Below are positions 30,297-38,755 of a DNA stretch of 64,000 nucleotides, one piece after another; the first letter of the stretch is position 1, and each line of letters opens with the position of its first letter. The position numbers and the translations under genes were made by a program. Source of the stretch: Aureococcus anophagefferens. Taxonomy: Eukaryota; Sar; Pelagophyceae; Pelagomonadales; Pelagomonadaceae. The stretch is from contig NW_008705564.1 in NCBI RefSeq assembly GCF_000186865.1, forward strand, positions 1,103,144 through 1,167,143. Reading direction: 5' to 3'. The notes below the pieces were generated by a model, which was not told the DNA's origin, ran no database searches, and saw nothing but the letters and a program-made list of their open reading frames with translations.

Positions 30297-32966
30297 ATGA
30301 GCCTGTTCAACGCCGCGGACCAGCTCGACGTCGGCGACGACGCCGAGCGCAAGCGGGAGAAGGAGGCGGAGCGGCAGCGCATCGAGGAGCTCACGGAGCT
30401 CTACGCCTACACGCTCGCCAAGGCCGAGGCCGAGGGCAACGTCGACGACTGGAGCGAGCTGAAGTCGCGGAGGCCCGCGACGTGGTCCGACAGCCTCTAC
30501 GAGTTCCTGGGCCTCCAGGAGAAGGACGACGTGCCCAAGCCCAAGGAGCCGACGCCCGAGGAGCTCGAGCACGAGACGGAGCGCGTCAAGCTCGCGTCGA
30601 AGCACTGGGTCAACTACGACATCCGCGAGTCCCTCGCGCCGAGCCTCATCTCCGAGGAGGAGTTCGACGCGGCCGTCAAGATCGGCAACCTCATCCGCAA
30701 CTTCAACGCGCGCCGCGCGGCGGCGCGGCGGCGCATCGGCGGCGAGGTGAAGATCATGGAGCGCGAGGCGACGAAGATCAAGCGCATCTGGCGGGGCTAC
30801 CGCGGCCGGATCGCGATGAAGGAGGAGAAGCAGCGGAACTTCGAGGAGGAGAAGGAGTGGAAGGCCTACGAGGACTTCCGGACGACGCTGTTGAACAAGG
30901 GCTACACATTGAGCCGCTGGAGCCACTCGAAGAAGATCCTCGTGCCCTGCACGATCCGCATCGACGGGTCGCGCGAGTACCTCGTGCTCTCGCAGAACCG
31001 CTTCAAGTCGAAGCAGCGGCGCCTCAAGGACATCCACACGATCACGCGGGGCTACAACTCGCCCTTCCTGCGGGACCTGCTCCAGCACAAGAGCCCGGAG
31101 AAGGTGCTCTCCCTGCTCCTGCGGAACCGCGCCAAGGGCGGCAAGGAGGAGTCCATCGACCTCATGTTCGAGCTCCCGGGGAGCGGCGCCAAGGCCGGCG
31201 CCGACGCCTCCTTAGCCTCCGACGGCAAGTTCCTGCGCAACAAGTTCTTCGCCAACTTCACGAAGCTGCAGCACGAGCTCGAGTCTGACGACGCGTTCTT
31301 CTTCAACACCGACGGCGTCTACTGCCAGGTCGGCCGCTCCGTCTTCGACCGCTGGGAGCAGGTCACGCTCATCGACCCGAACTGGGACAAGGAGATCGAC
31401 GAGGACGAGCGCCGCGTGCGCCTCAAGCGCAAGTACAACGAGCGCGCGCGCAAAAAGGCCGCGAAGCACGTGCCCTACCAGTACGAGCCCCACCCGCTCC
31501 CCGAGGGGTCCAAGCCCCAGGACGACATGACCTTCGTCTACGAAGCCACCGTGGAGCCCGAGGACGCCGCGAGCGACGACGACGCCGAGGGCGACGAGGG
31601 CGAGGGGGCCAGTGGCGACGTCGACTACAAGGCGACGTGGTTCAGTGAGACCGTGTCCATCGAGTACGGCGAGTTCCTGCGGGCGCGCGCGAAGAAGAAG
31701 AAGGGCCACGAGCACGAGGAGATCATCACGGCCTACGAGAAGGAGGTCTTCACGCTCCAGGCCGTCGGGAGGAGCGACCGCGACGGCCCGCCGCACCCGC
31801 TCTTCGGCCGCCACCGGCCGGGCCAGCGCAAGTTCAAGGAGAACGAGCCCATCCCCGCGCCCCTGGAGCAGCTCAAGCCCTACTTCGAGAAGGAGCTCAA
31901 GGAGGTCTACGGCGACATCGGCGTCGGCGGCTGGCGGAACCGCGACGACGGCAGCTTCGAGCTCGCGGAGGACGAGTGGCGCAAGCTCTGCAAGATCTGC
32001 GACCAGGGCACGAAGGACCAGAAGACGACGGGCCGCAAGCTCGTCGCCGCCTTCAACCCGGAGCTCGACAAGCGCCGCGGGTCCAAGGGCGGCGACGACG
32101 ACGACGCGCCCCGGGACAAGGGCACGGTCGACGAGGCCAAGCTCGGCAAGCTCAAGGTCGCCGTGCTCAACGTGCTCTGGAAAAAAAAGGACCAGAAGGA
32201 GGGCAAGATGTGGCGGTCCAGCGACCGGTCCTACAACACCGCGCAGAAGAAGAAATTGGAAACCGAGAAGATCCTCCTCGCGCGCGAGGCCATGGCGCGC
32301 AACGAGCAGCTCGCCCAGGAGGCCGCCGCCGCCGAGGCCAAGGAGAAGAAGCTGCTGGGGGGCAAGGAGGACGAGGACAAGGAGGAGGGCTCCGACGAGG
32401 AGCGCGAGCTCGCGGAGGCCGAGCTCGAGAAGGAGATCGAGGAGGAGCTCCAGGAGGAGGGTTTAGGGACGGAGGTCGGCGACGGCGGCGAGGACACGAA
32501 GGAGGGCGACGACGACGACGACGACGAGGGCGACGACGACGGGGGCGCCGGCGGCGACTTCAAGGGCGCGCCGACGCCGGCGTTCGAGGTCGTCGTGTTG
32601 GAGATCTCCAAGAAGCGCCAGCCGCCCATCGCGCTGGGCCTCACGGTGGAGAAGGTCGACAAGCTCGCGGGGTCGCGCATGTTCTTCCGGGGCAAGAAGG
32701 GCCGGCGCCAGGCGCCGCACTGCGCCCTCGTGTTGCTCGACGTCGACGAGGACGCGCCCGCGTCCATCTCGAACGCGTACCAGAACGAGATCCTGCGCGT
32801 CGGCGACTACATCGTCGGCGTCAACGGCGTCTACCCGAAGAAGATCGACGCGCTGATCCAGGGCACGGAGAAGTCCCAGAAGCGCCGCGTGCTCAACATC
32901 CTCAGGCCCAAGTCCGCGCGGGACGACGTCGACGACGAGCTCGAGAAGGACACGATCACCATCTAG
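30297..32966 (+). CDS. IQ-motif and C-terminal PDZ-like domain protein
   Basis: 889 residues from ATG 30297. N-terminal region is charged and helical. An IQ motif (calmodulin-binding) lies near residue 160: ATKIKRIWRGYRGRIAMKEE. The middle is Lys/Glu-rich with a motif-poor fold (SLLLRNRAKGGKEE, VFDRWEQVTLIDPNWDKEID). A long acidic coiled coil follows (ELEKEIEEELQEEG, then D/E runs). The last ~115 residues look PDZ-like: IALGLTVEKVDKL, then APASISNAYQNEILRVGDYI, VGVNGVYPKK, matching the L-x-GD-x-I-x-x-VNG strand. No catalytic domain. Its TAG stop and that of the convergent glycosyltransferase overlap in CTAG. Probable cytoskeletal or signalling scaffold. Confidence 0.7.
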   Translation: MSLFNAADQLDVGDDAERKREKEAERQRIEELTELYAYTLAKAEAEGNVDDWSELKSRRPATWSDSLYEFLGLQEKDDVPKPKEPTPEELEHETERVKLASKHWVNYDIRESLAPSLISEEEFDAAVKIGNLIRNFNARRAAARRRIGGEVKIMEREATKIKRIWRGYRGRIAMKEEKQRNFEEEKEWKAYEDFRTTLLNKGYTLSRWSHSKKILVPCTIRIDGSREYLVLSQNRFKSKQRRLKDIHTITRGYNSPFLRDLLQHKSPEKVLSLLLRNRAKGGKEESIDLMFELPGSGAKAGADASLASDGKFLRNKFFANFTKLQHELESDDAFFFNTDGVYCQVGRSVFDRWEQVTLIDPNWDKEIDEDERRVRLKRKYNERARKKAAKHVPYQYEPHPLPEGSKPQDDMTFVYEATVEPEDAASDDDAEGDEGEGASGDVDYKATWFSETVSIEYGEFLRARAKKKKGHEHEEIITAYEKEVFTLQAVGRSDRDGPPHPLFGRHRPGQRKFKENEPIPAPLEQLKPYFEKELKEVYGDIGVGGWRNRDDGSFELAEDEWRKLCKICDQGTKDQKTTGRKLVAAFNPELDKRRGSKGGDDDDAPRDKGTVDEAKLGKLKVAVLNVLWKKKDQKEGKMWRSSDRSYNTAQKKKLETEKILLAREAMARNEQLAQEAAAAEAKEKKLLGGKEDEDKEEGSDEERELAEAELEKEIEEELQEEGLGTEVGDGGEDTKEGDDDDDDEGDDDGGAGGDFKGAPTPAFEVVVLEISKKRQPPIALGLTVEKVDKLAGSRMFFRGKKGRRQAPHCALVLLDVDEDAPASISNAYQNEILRVGDYIVGVNGVYPKKIDALIQGTEKSQKRRVLNILRPKSARDDVDDELEKDTITI

Positions 32967-35488
32967 TGGTCCGGTCGTAACCCGGCTAGCGCCTCGGCGA
33001 CGGCGGCGGCCCCGTCGAGGAGCGCGAGCCCCCCGGGCGCGAGCGGCGGCGCCTCCGCGAGGCCGCGGTAGGCCGAGAAGTTCGCGGCCACGTGGGCGAC
33101 GCGCGCCGCGCAGGCGCCGAGGTCGTCGCCGCAGCGGATGAACGCGTCCTCGTTGAAGATGGCCGTCGGCGGGCCCCAGTAGACGGGCACCGCGCCCGCG
33201 AGGAGCGCGAGCGCGAGCTTCTCCGTGACGTAGCCCGGCGCGTCGTCGTTCTCGAAGGCGACGACGAAGGCGTGGGGCGCGTAGGCGGCGACGGCGGCGT
33301 CGTGCCATTTGGCCGCGAAACGGTCGCCCGCGTGGGCCTCGCGCGGCGCGGCGTCGCCGCCGCCGCGGCAGCGGCCGAGCGCGTCCACGGCGACGCCGGC
33401 GTCGGCGAGCGCGGCGGCCATGGCCTCGCGGCGGCCCCGGCAGCGGTAGTAGAGATAGCCCACCCCCCGCTTCGCCGCGAAGAGCGCCGCGGCGCCGCCG
33501 AAGCGCGCCGCGGACGACGCGACGAGATCCTCCGGCGCGAAGCCCGCGAGCTCCCCAAAGGCCGTCGCCGCGACGGGCAGGTAGGCGTCGCCGGGCCCCG
33601 GCGCCGTCGCGAGGACGGCGTCGAAGAGCGGCCGCGCGGGCGCCAGGTCCCAGGCCTCGCCGCAGACGAGCGCCGCGGCCGCGCCCAGGGACCGAGCGGC
33701 GGCGGCCGCGGCCGCCGCGGCCGCGGCGCAGGGCGCGTCGAAGCCGTCGCGGCAGCCGCCGTCGAGGCAGCCCGCGAGCACGACGTCGGCGGCCGTCGCC
33801 GCCGCGAGGGGCGCCGCGACGACCGCGCGGCCGCGCGCCGCGGCGAGCGCGCGCCGCGCGAGGGGCGCCGCGTAGGCCGCGGCGTCCGTGTAGGCGAGGA
33901 CGAGGGGCGGCGCGAGCACGTAGGCGAGGTAGCGGTCGTAGCGGTCCGCGAAGTTCGCCGGCGAGAACGCGGCCTCGACGGCGCGCCGCGCGGCCGGGGC
34001 CCGCGCGGGCCTCGCGCCGTCCGAAAACGCGCGCTCGACGGCGGCGGCGTAGAGCTCGGGATCCAGGCCGTCGACGAGAAAGGCGTCGGGCCCGCCGGAC
34101 TCGGCCGCGCCGCTCCGCGCGTAGGCGACGACGGCCGCGCCCGCGGCTGCCGCCTCGGCGTTCGCGACGCCAAACGTCTCGCCCGCGGCGCGCGGCTGCA
34201 GGAGCGCGTCGACGTCGCGGAGCGCCGCGGCGACGTCCGCCCGCGCCAGGCCCCCGCGGAACTCGACGTTGGCGCCGAGCTCCGCCGCCAAAGCCTCGAG
34301 GGGCTCCCGGAGGGGCCCGTCGCCGTAGACGACGGCTCGGAGCGTCGCTTTGCCGTCGCGCGCCTCGCCCGGCAGGCGCCGCGCGCTCCGGAACGTGGCT
34401 CGCCGCCGCAGCGCCGCGACGGCGCGCACGAAGAGGCCCGGCGACCGCTCGACGCTCAGGCGCCCCAGCGTCGCGACGACGAACGCCCCGTCCCTTCGAC
34501 CGTCGCCGTCGGAGAACGCGCCGGCCTCGAGCGCCGCGGGCGGGATGACGCCCCGGGGCCGGTCGCCGGCGGCGGCGGCGACGGAGGCGTGCGTCGCCGC
34601 GAAGGCCGACGGCGCCACGTAGGCGTCGACGGCGCCGTCGCGCGGCGGGTCGAGGTTCGGCAGCTCCATGACTCGCTTCGACCCGGGCGGCCCCAGCGCC
34701 TCCGCGAGCTCCGCGAGCGCCGCGACGTCGCGGTCGTCGCGCGTGTTCGCGTAGAGGGCGACGTCGCACGTGCCCAGCGCCGCCGCGGCGTCGCCGTTCG
34801 CCGCGGCCCACGCGGCGGCGCCGGCGCGGCGCTCGCCCCGTAATCGCTCGCGCCGGAGCGCCGTAAAGTCGGCGCCGGCGAGGTCGACGAAGCGCACCGG
34901 CGCGCCGCCCAGCTCCCCGGCGACGGAGCCGTCGCCCGGCGGCCGGTCCCGTTCGTTGAGCGGTAGAAACCACTCCAACATCCACCGGTCGCGGCGCAGC
35001 GTCCGCGAGAGCCGCGCGTAGATCTCGTTCTGCGAGTGGCGCTCGAGCGTGTTCGCCAGGACGCACACGCGCCGCCGTTCGCGGGCGCCGTCGGGCGCGA
35101 GGGCGAGCGGGTCCCGTATGACGTGGTCGTCGCCGCCGGGCGCCTCGGCGGCCGCGGGCAAAAAGTCGACGGCGCGCCGCGCGCTCCGGCGCCCCAGGCG
35201 CGCGGCGATGTCGTGCGTGCCCGGCGCGAAGCCGGAGAGGAGCAGGTCGTCGAAACCGCCGTCGGGCCGCGCCGCCGCGCAGACGTCGGGCTGCCCGTTG
35301 ATCGACAGGCACAGCGCCTCGTCTTCGTGCGCGACGGAGTGGAGCACGAGGCGCGCCTCGGAGCCGACGACGAGGCCGTCGTCGGCGTCGCGTCCCGGGT
35401 CCACGACCCGGAGGCGGAGGTCGGCGCTCTCCTCGGCGCGCAGTCGCACGACGAGGGGCAGCCACCAGGGCAGGCGCGGCGCGCCCAT
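32963..35488 (-). CDS. GT4-GT10 glycosyltransferase fusion (alpha-fucosyltransferase domain at C-terminus)
   Basis: 841 residues starting MGAPRLPWWLPLVV. The first half is GT4-like: VATLGRLSVERSPGLFVRAV, VVYGDGPLREPLEALAAELG, VEFRGGLARADVAAAL, and LQPRAAGETFGVANAEAAA with the nucleotide-binding glutamate context. The second half is GT10: FAAKWHDAAVAAYAPHAFVV, FENDDAPGYVTEKLALALLA, then GAVPVYWGPPTAIFNED, the FucT signature (FEN-x-YVTEK-AG-VPVYWG). GT10 enzymes move fucose from GDP-fucose to GlcNAc or galactose. Both parts appear complete, so a bifunctional enzyme is plausible. A weak hydrophobic N-terminus may direct it to the secretory path. Overlaps the stop of the IQ/PDZ gene by 3 nt. Divergent from the 2OG oxygenase gene, 98 bp away. 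Confidence 0.85.
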   Translation of the reverse strand: MGAPRLPWWLPLVVRLRAEESADLRLRVVDPGRDADDGLVVGSEARLVLHSVAHEDEALCLSINGQPDVCAAARPDGGFDDLLLSGFAPGTHDIAARLGRRSARRAVDFLPAAAEAPGGDDHVIRDPLALAPDGARERRRVCVLANTLERHSQNEIYARLSRTLRRDRWMLEWFLPLNERDRPPGDGSVAGELGGAPVRFVDLAGADFTALRRERLRGERRAGAAAWAAANGDAAAALGTCDVALYANTRDDRDVAALAELAEALGPPGSKRVMELPNLDPPRDGAVDAYVAPSAFAATHASVAAAAGDRPRGVIPPAALEAGAFSDGDGRRDGAFVVATLGRLSVERSPGLFVRAVAALRRRATFRSARRLPGEARDGKATLRAVVYGDGPLREPLEALAAELGANVEFRGGLARADVAAALRDVDALLQPRAAGETFGVANAEAAAAGAAVVAYARSGAAESGGPDAFLVDGLDPELYAAAVERAFSDGARPARAPAARRAVEAAFSPANFADRYDRYLAYVLAPPLVLAYTDAAAYAAPLARRALAAARGRAVVAAPLAAATAADVVLAGCLDGGCRDGFDAPCAAAAAAAAAAARSLGAAAALVCGEAWDLAPARPLFDAVLATAPGPGDAYLPVAATAFGELAGFAPEDLVASSAARFGGAAALFAAKRGVGYLYYRCRGRREAMAAALADAGVAVDALGRCRGGGDAAPREAHAGDRFAAKWHDAAVAAYAPHAFVVAFENDDAPGYVTEKLALALLAGAVPVYWGPPTAIFNEDAFIRCGDDLGACAARVAHVAANFSAYRGLAEAPPLAPGGLALLDGAAAVAEALAGLRPDH

Positions 35489-35586
35489 GCTGCCGCTCGC
35501 GCTGCAACGAGTTCACCATCGCGATGCTGCAGACCTCGCGGCGCCGGATTTGTGCGGGGCGCCGGCGAGGCATGCAGCCAAATAAT

Positions 35587-37521
35587 ATGCGTCGAGCAGC
35601 GCTCGTCGCGCTCGCGGCCGTCGCGTGTGCGGACCTCGGCGAGCGGCCGCTGAAGCGCGCGGAGGAGGTCGGGTTCACGGGCGGCTGGGGGTCCGTCAAG
35701 GAGGCGCGGCGCCTGGAGATGCGCACGCAGGCCGGCTGGACCTGGTCCTTCCCCGGCGAGCCCGCGGCCTACGCGCAGCGCCAGGAGGAGCGGAAGCGGG
35801 AGATCCTGGGCCTCGAGCACTACCAGGAGCGCCTCGACAACTGGGTCCAGTACACGCAGACCCGGTCCGTGCCCAACTTCACCAAAAACGGCTTCGACGT
35901 CGTCGACATCGACCCGGCTCTCCACGAGCGCCTGAAGACGCGCCTCCACGCGGGCCTCGAGCGCGCGCGCAAGGAGGGCGAGGTCCAGGGCATCTACGGC
36001 GCCAACGGGCCGACCTTCGTGAACCACGGCGAGCGCGATTTGCTCAAAGAATTGCTGCCGACGATGGAAGCGTGGGTGCCGACCGTACAGGGCGGCCTGA
36101 CGCCCGTGACGGCCTACGGCATGCGCGCCTACCACCGCGGCGCGTCCCTCGCCTTCCACGCGGACCGCGTCGACACGCACATCGTCTCCGGCATCCTCCA
36201 CGTCGACCACGCCTACGACGACGAGGCGAAGCCGTGGCCCATCGAGATCGAGGGCCACGACGGCCTGCGGCACAGCGTGGCCCTCAAGCCGGGCCAGATG
36301 CTTTTGTACGAGTCGGCCAAGTGCCCCCACGGGCGGTCCAGTGCGCTCGAGGGCGACTTCTACGCGTCCGTCTTCGTCCACTTCAAGCCGAGGGACATGG
36401 CGAGGGATTGGCCCTACAATCAGAAGGACATCTGGCTCGCGGTCCCCCCGGGCTGGGACGCGAAGCCCCTGCGCAGCGACGACAACCCCGGCGAACGCTG
36501 GGCCGGCGCGTTCCTGACGACGGACATGACGGAGGTCGCGGGCATGCCGCCGCGCGCGGCCGTGCCCAAGGCCGCGCGCCCTTTACCCGCCAAGGTCGAG
36601 AAGGCGCGGAACAAGGGCAAGGCGCCGGCGCCGAGCCCGGCGAACCGCCAGCGGGCCCAGACCCGCAAGGCCGCGCCGGCCATCGACCCCGCGCTCCTGA
36701 AAGCGGCGGAGGCCGCGGCCGAGGCCGCGGCCGACGACGACGCGCCGCCCCTCGCGAAACCGTCGCTCCCCAAGGTCGCGCCAAAAACGCTCGACCCCGC
36801 GCTCCTGGAGGCCGCCGAGGCCGCCGCCGAGGCCGCGTCCGACGACCCGCCGCCGGAGGAGACGCCCCGCGGGCTCCTGAGGCCCGACGAAGTCGACCCG
36901 GCGATCCGCGCGGCGGCCGAGCACCGCCGCGGCGACTCCAAGGTCGCCGACGACCTCGACGACGCCGAGGCCGAGCTCGCGGAGACCGAGGGCGACGACG
37001 GCTCGAACCTCGAGTTCGCCGACGACGCCGGGCGCAGCGCCACGGGCCGCAAGCTCAAGGGCCGGAGCCGGCGCCGCATCCCGTCGCGGACCGCGAAGAA
37101 CAAGCGCGGCGGGCCGTCGCGCGCGCGGTCCGCCGTGGCCAAGAAGCTCGCGGAGAACAAGAAGAAGCGCCACCTCCACCGGGCCGCGCCGCAGCGGACC
37201 AAGGTCGAGCACGACGCGAACAAGCAGGCCCACCGCGACGCGGGCAAGGACGACGACGACGACGACGACGAGGACGACGACGACGACGACGACGAGCCCG
37301 AGGAAGACGACGACGACGACGACGACGAGGTCGAGACGATCATCGGCGGCGGCTTCGTCCTCGCGGGCCTCGGCTACTGGATCGGCGGCATCTCCGCGCT
37401 CAGCGCGTGCTCCATCTTCATCCGCCGCGCCATCGTCACCAAGGGCCGGTCCCTCAAGGAGGTCTGCGGCGGCAAGTCCAAGAAGGACTCGGACCTCCCG
37501 ACCTTCACGCCACAGAAGTGA
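35587..37521 (+). CDS. 2OG-Fe(II) oxygenase (prolyl-4-hydroxylase-like) with acidic/basic tail and membrane segment
   Basis: 644 residues from the third in-frame ATG (35587), chosen because it gives a signal peptide, MRRAALVALAAVACADLG. The catalytic double-stranded beta helix carries MRAYHRGASLAFHADRVDTH (HxD iron ligands), then ILHVDHAYDD, LKPGQMLLYESAKCPHGRSS (distal His and the Arg that binds 2-oxoglutarate) and FYASVFVHFKP. Downstream are repeats of DPALLKAAEAAAEAA, a basic segment, a long Asp run and a C-terminal membrane helix (FVLAGLGYWIGGISAL). Hydroxylation of proline or a related residue in a secretory protein is likely. The stop is 23 bp from the convergent polytopic-protein stop, with gtaaaaaag between. 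Confidence 0.8.
   Translation: MRRAALVALAAVACADLGERPLKRAEEVGFTGGWGSVKEARRLEMRTQAGWTWSFPGEPAAYAQRQEERKREILGLEHYQERLDNWVQYTQTRSVPNFTKNGFDVVDIDPALHERLKTRLHAGLERARKEGEVQGIYGANGPTFVNHGERDLLKELLPTMEAWVPTVQGGLTPVTAYGMRAYHRGASLAFHADRVDTHIVSGILHVDHAYDDEAKPWPIEIEGHDGLRHSVALKPGQMLLYESAKCPHGRSSALEGDFYASVFVHFKPRDMARDWPYNQKDIWLAVPPGWDAKPLRSDDNPGERWAGAFLTTDMTEVAGMPPRAAVPKAARPLPAKVEKARNKGKAPAPSPANRQRAQTRKAAPAIDPALLKAAEAAAEAAADDDAPPLAKPSLPKVAPKTLDPALLEAAEAAAEAASDDPPPEETPRGLLRPDEVDPAIRAAAEHRRGDSKVADDLDDAEAELAETEGDDGSNLEFADDAGRSATGRKLKGRSRRRIPSRTAKNKRGGPSRARSAVAKKLAENKKKRHLHRAAPQRTKVEHDANKQAHRDAGKDDDDDDDEDDDDDDDEPEEDDDDDDDEVETIIGGGFVLAGLGYWIGGISALSACSIFIRRAIVTKGRSLKEVCGGKSKKDSDLPTFTPQK
37248..37330 (+). repeat. 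GAC triplet microsatellite (poly-Asp)
   Basis: Nearly pure GAC/GAG codons encoding two Asp runs separated by EPEE, within the acidic segment just before the C-terminal membrane helix of the oxygenase. Confidence 0.85.
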
Positions 37522-37544
37522 GGCGCCCGTAAAAAAGATAAAAG

Positions 37545-38504
37545 CTAATAGCCGACGCAGGCGCACGCGAGGAAGCCGTCGTCCGCGTCGCCCGCGGCGT
37601 CGTCGGCGAGGAAGCCGTCGTCGGCGTCGCCTGCGGCGTCGTGGTCGGCCGCCGCGGCGTTGACGGCGTGCCAGCGCAGGTCCTCGTCGTCGCGAAACAC
37701 CGGCGCCTCCTCGTCGAGCTTCTTCTCCGGCGGCGCGCGCTCGCGCTTCTCCGCCTCGCGGGCGGCGAGCGCCGCCGCGCCGACGTCGACGTCGCGGACG
37801 AACGCGGCGACGCCGAGGAAGATGCCGGCGATCTGCATGTACTCGGACGCGAGCGGGTCCGCGCCGCGGACGCCCAGCGACGCGAGGCCCGCCAGCGCGG
37901 CGATGGCCTTGGACCGCGTCCAGCCCGCGAAGAACGCGAGGTCGCGGGCGCACCGCGCCCCGCCGCAGCAGCCGGCCCCGTCGCCGCGGCGCGCGAAGAC
38001 CTGGACGAAGAGGAGCCCGAAGCCGAAGGTGAAGAAACAGAACGACCCGACGGAGTGCATGTACCAGTACGACACGCAGCCGCCGGTCTTGAAGAGGGCC
38101 AGCACGGCCAACCCGAAGAGCATGAGGCCGCAGAACGCGACGGCGAGGGGGCCCGCGGCGCAGCGGCGCCGGCAGCAGCAGCACGCGACGCCGAGCGCCT
38201 CCGTCGCGGCCGCGGCGACGGAGCTGCCGCGCTGTTTCGCGCCGAGGCCGACGGCGCCCGCGAGCGCCGCGGCGCCGTAGCCGAAGCTCGAGATCGCGTA
38301 GGGCGTCGGGCAGCAGAGCATGTTGCTGTACTGCATGGGGTAGCCCTCGCGGCTGCGCCGCGCGATGCGGCAGCCGTCCTTCGAGTGGTAGACGACGAGC
38401 ACGGCGAAGGTGGTGATTAAGGCGAGCTCCAAGCCCAGGCGCAGGAAGCGGCACGCGCCGACGGCGTCGATGCGTCGCCGGAGCGAGCGCCGGCGCGCAG
38501 TCAT
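37545..38504 (-). CDS. Polytopic membrane protein, perhaps Frag1/DRAM/Sfk1-like
   Basis: 319 residues from the ATG at 38504 (MTARRRSLRRRID). About five membrane helices: LGLELALITTFAVLVVYHS, YGAAALAGAVGLGAK, PLAVAFCGLMLFGLAVLALF, SVGSFCFFTFGFGLLFVQVF and a last weak one around MQIAGIFLGVAAFV. Between the first two lies SNMLCCPTPYAISSFGYG, recalling the SDxG-x-P-x-F segment of the Frag1/DRAM/Sfk1 family, but the match is loose. Cys clusters (ACCCCRRRC; GCCGGARC) are cytoplasmic or palmitoylated. The C-terminus duplicates AAGDADDGFLA. A Met at 38615 in the same frame is less likely. Function not determined. Confidence 0.65.
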   Translation of the reverse strand: MTARRRSLRRRIDAVGACRFLRLGLELALITTFAVLVVYHSKDGCRIARRSREGYPMQYSNMLCCPTPYAISSFGYGAAALAGAVGLGAKQRGSSVAAAATEALGVACCCCRRRCAAGPLAVAFCGLMLFGLAVLALFKTGGCVSYWYMHSVGSFCFFTFGFGLLFVQVFARRGDGAGCCGGARCARDLAFFAGWTRSKAIAALAGLASLGVRGADPLASEYMQIAGIFLGVAAFVRDVDVGAAALAAREAEKRERAPPEKKLDEEAPVFRDDEDLRWHAVNAAAADHDAAGDADDGFLADDAAGDADDGFLACACVGY

Positions 38505-38755
38505 GGCGCGCGCTTCATCACCGCCGCCCGGTGCATCGCTGCGTTGCGCCGCTTCATGCATCTCTTCAGCGCAGCGACGTGGTGCGCCCGGCGCAAGGAT
38601 TACACATCGTGGCAAATAGAGAGGTGCAACTTATTGTGCACCTTGACGTTATCGAACTTGTACAGGACGGTCAAACGAATCGTCTGGAGTGTGCTGGGGC
38701 TGCCCGCTGGGAGCGCCGGCCGTCGACCCCACGCGCGGAACACATCTGCCGCACC

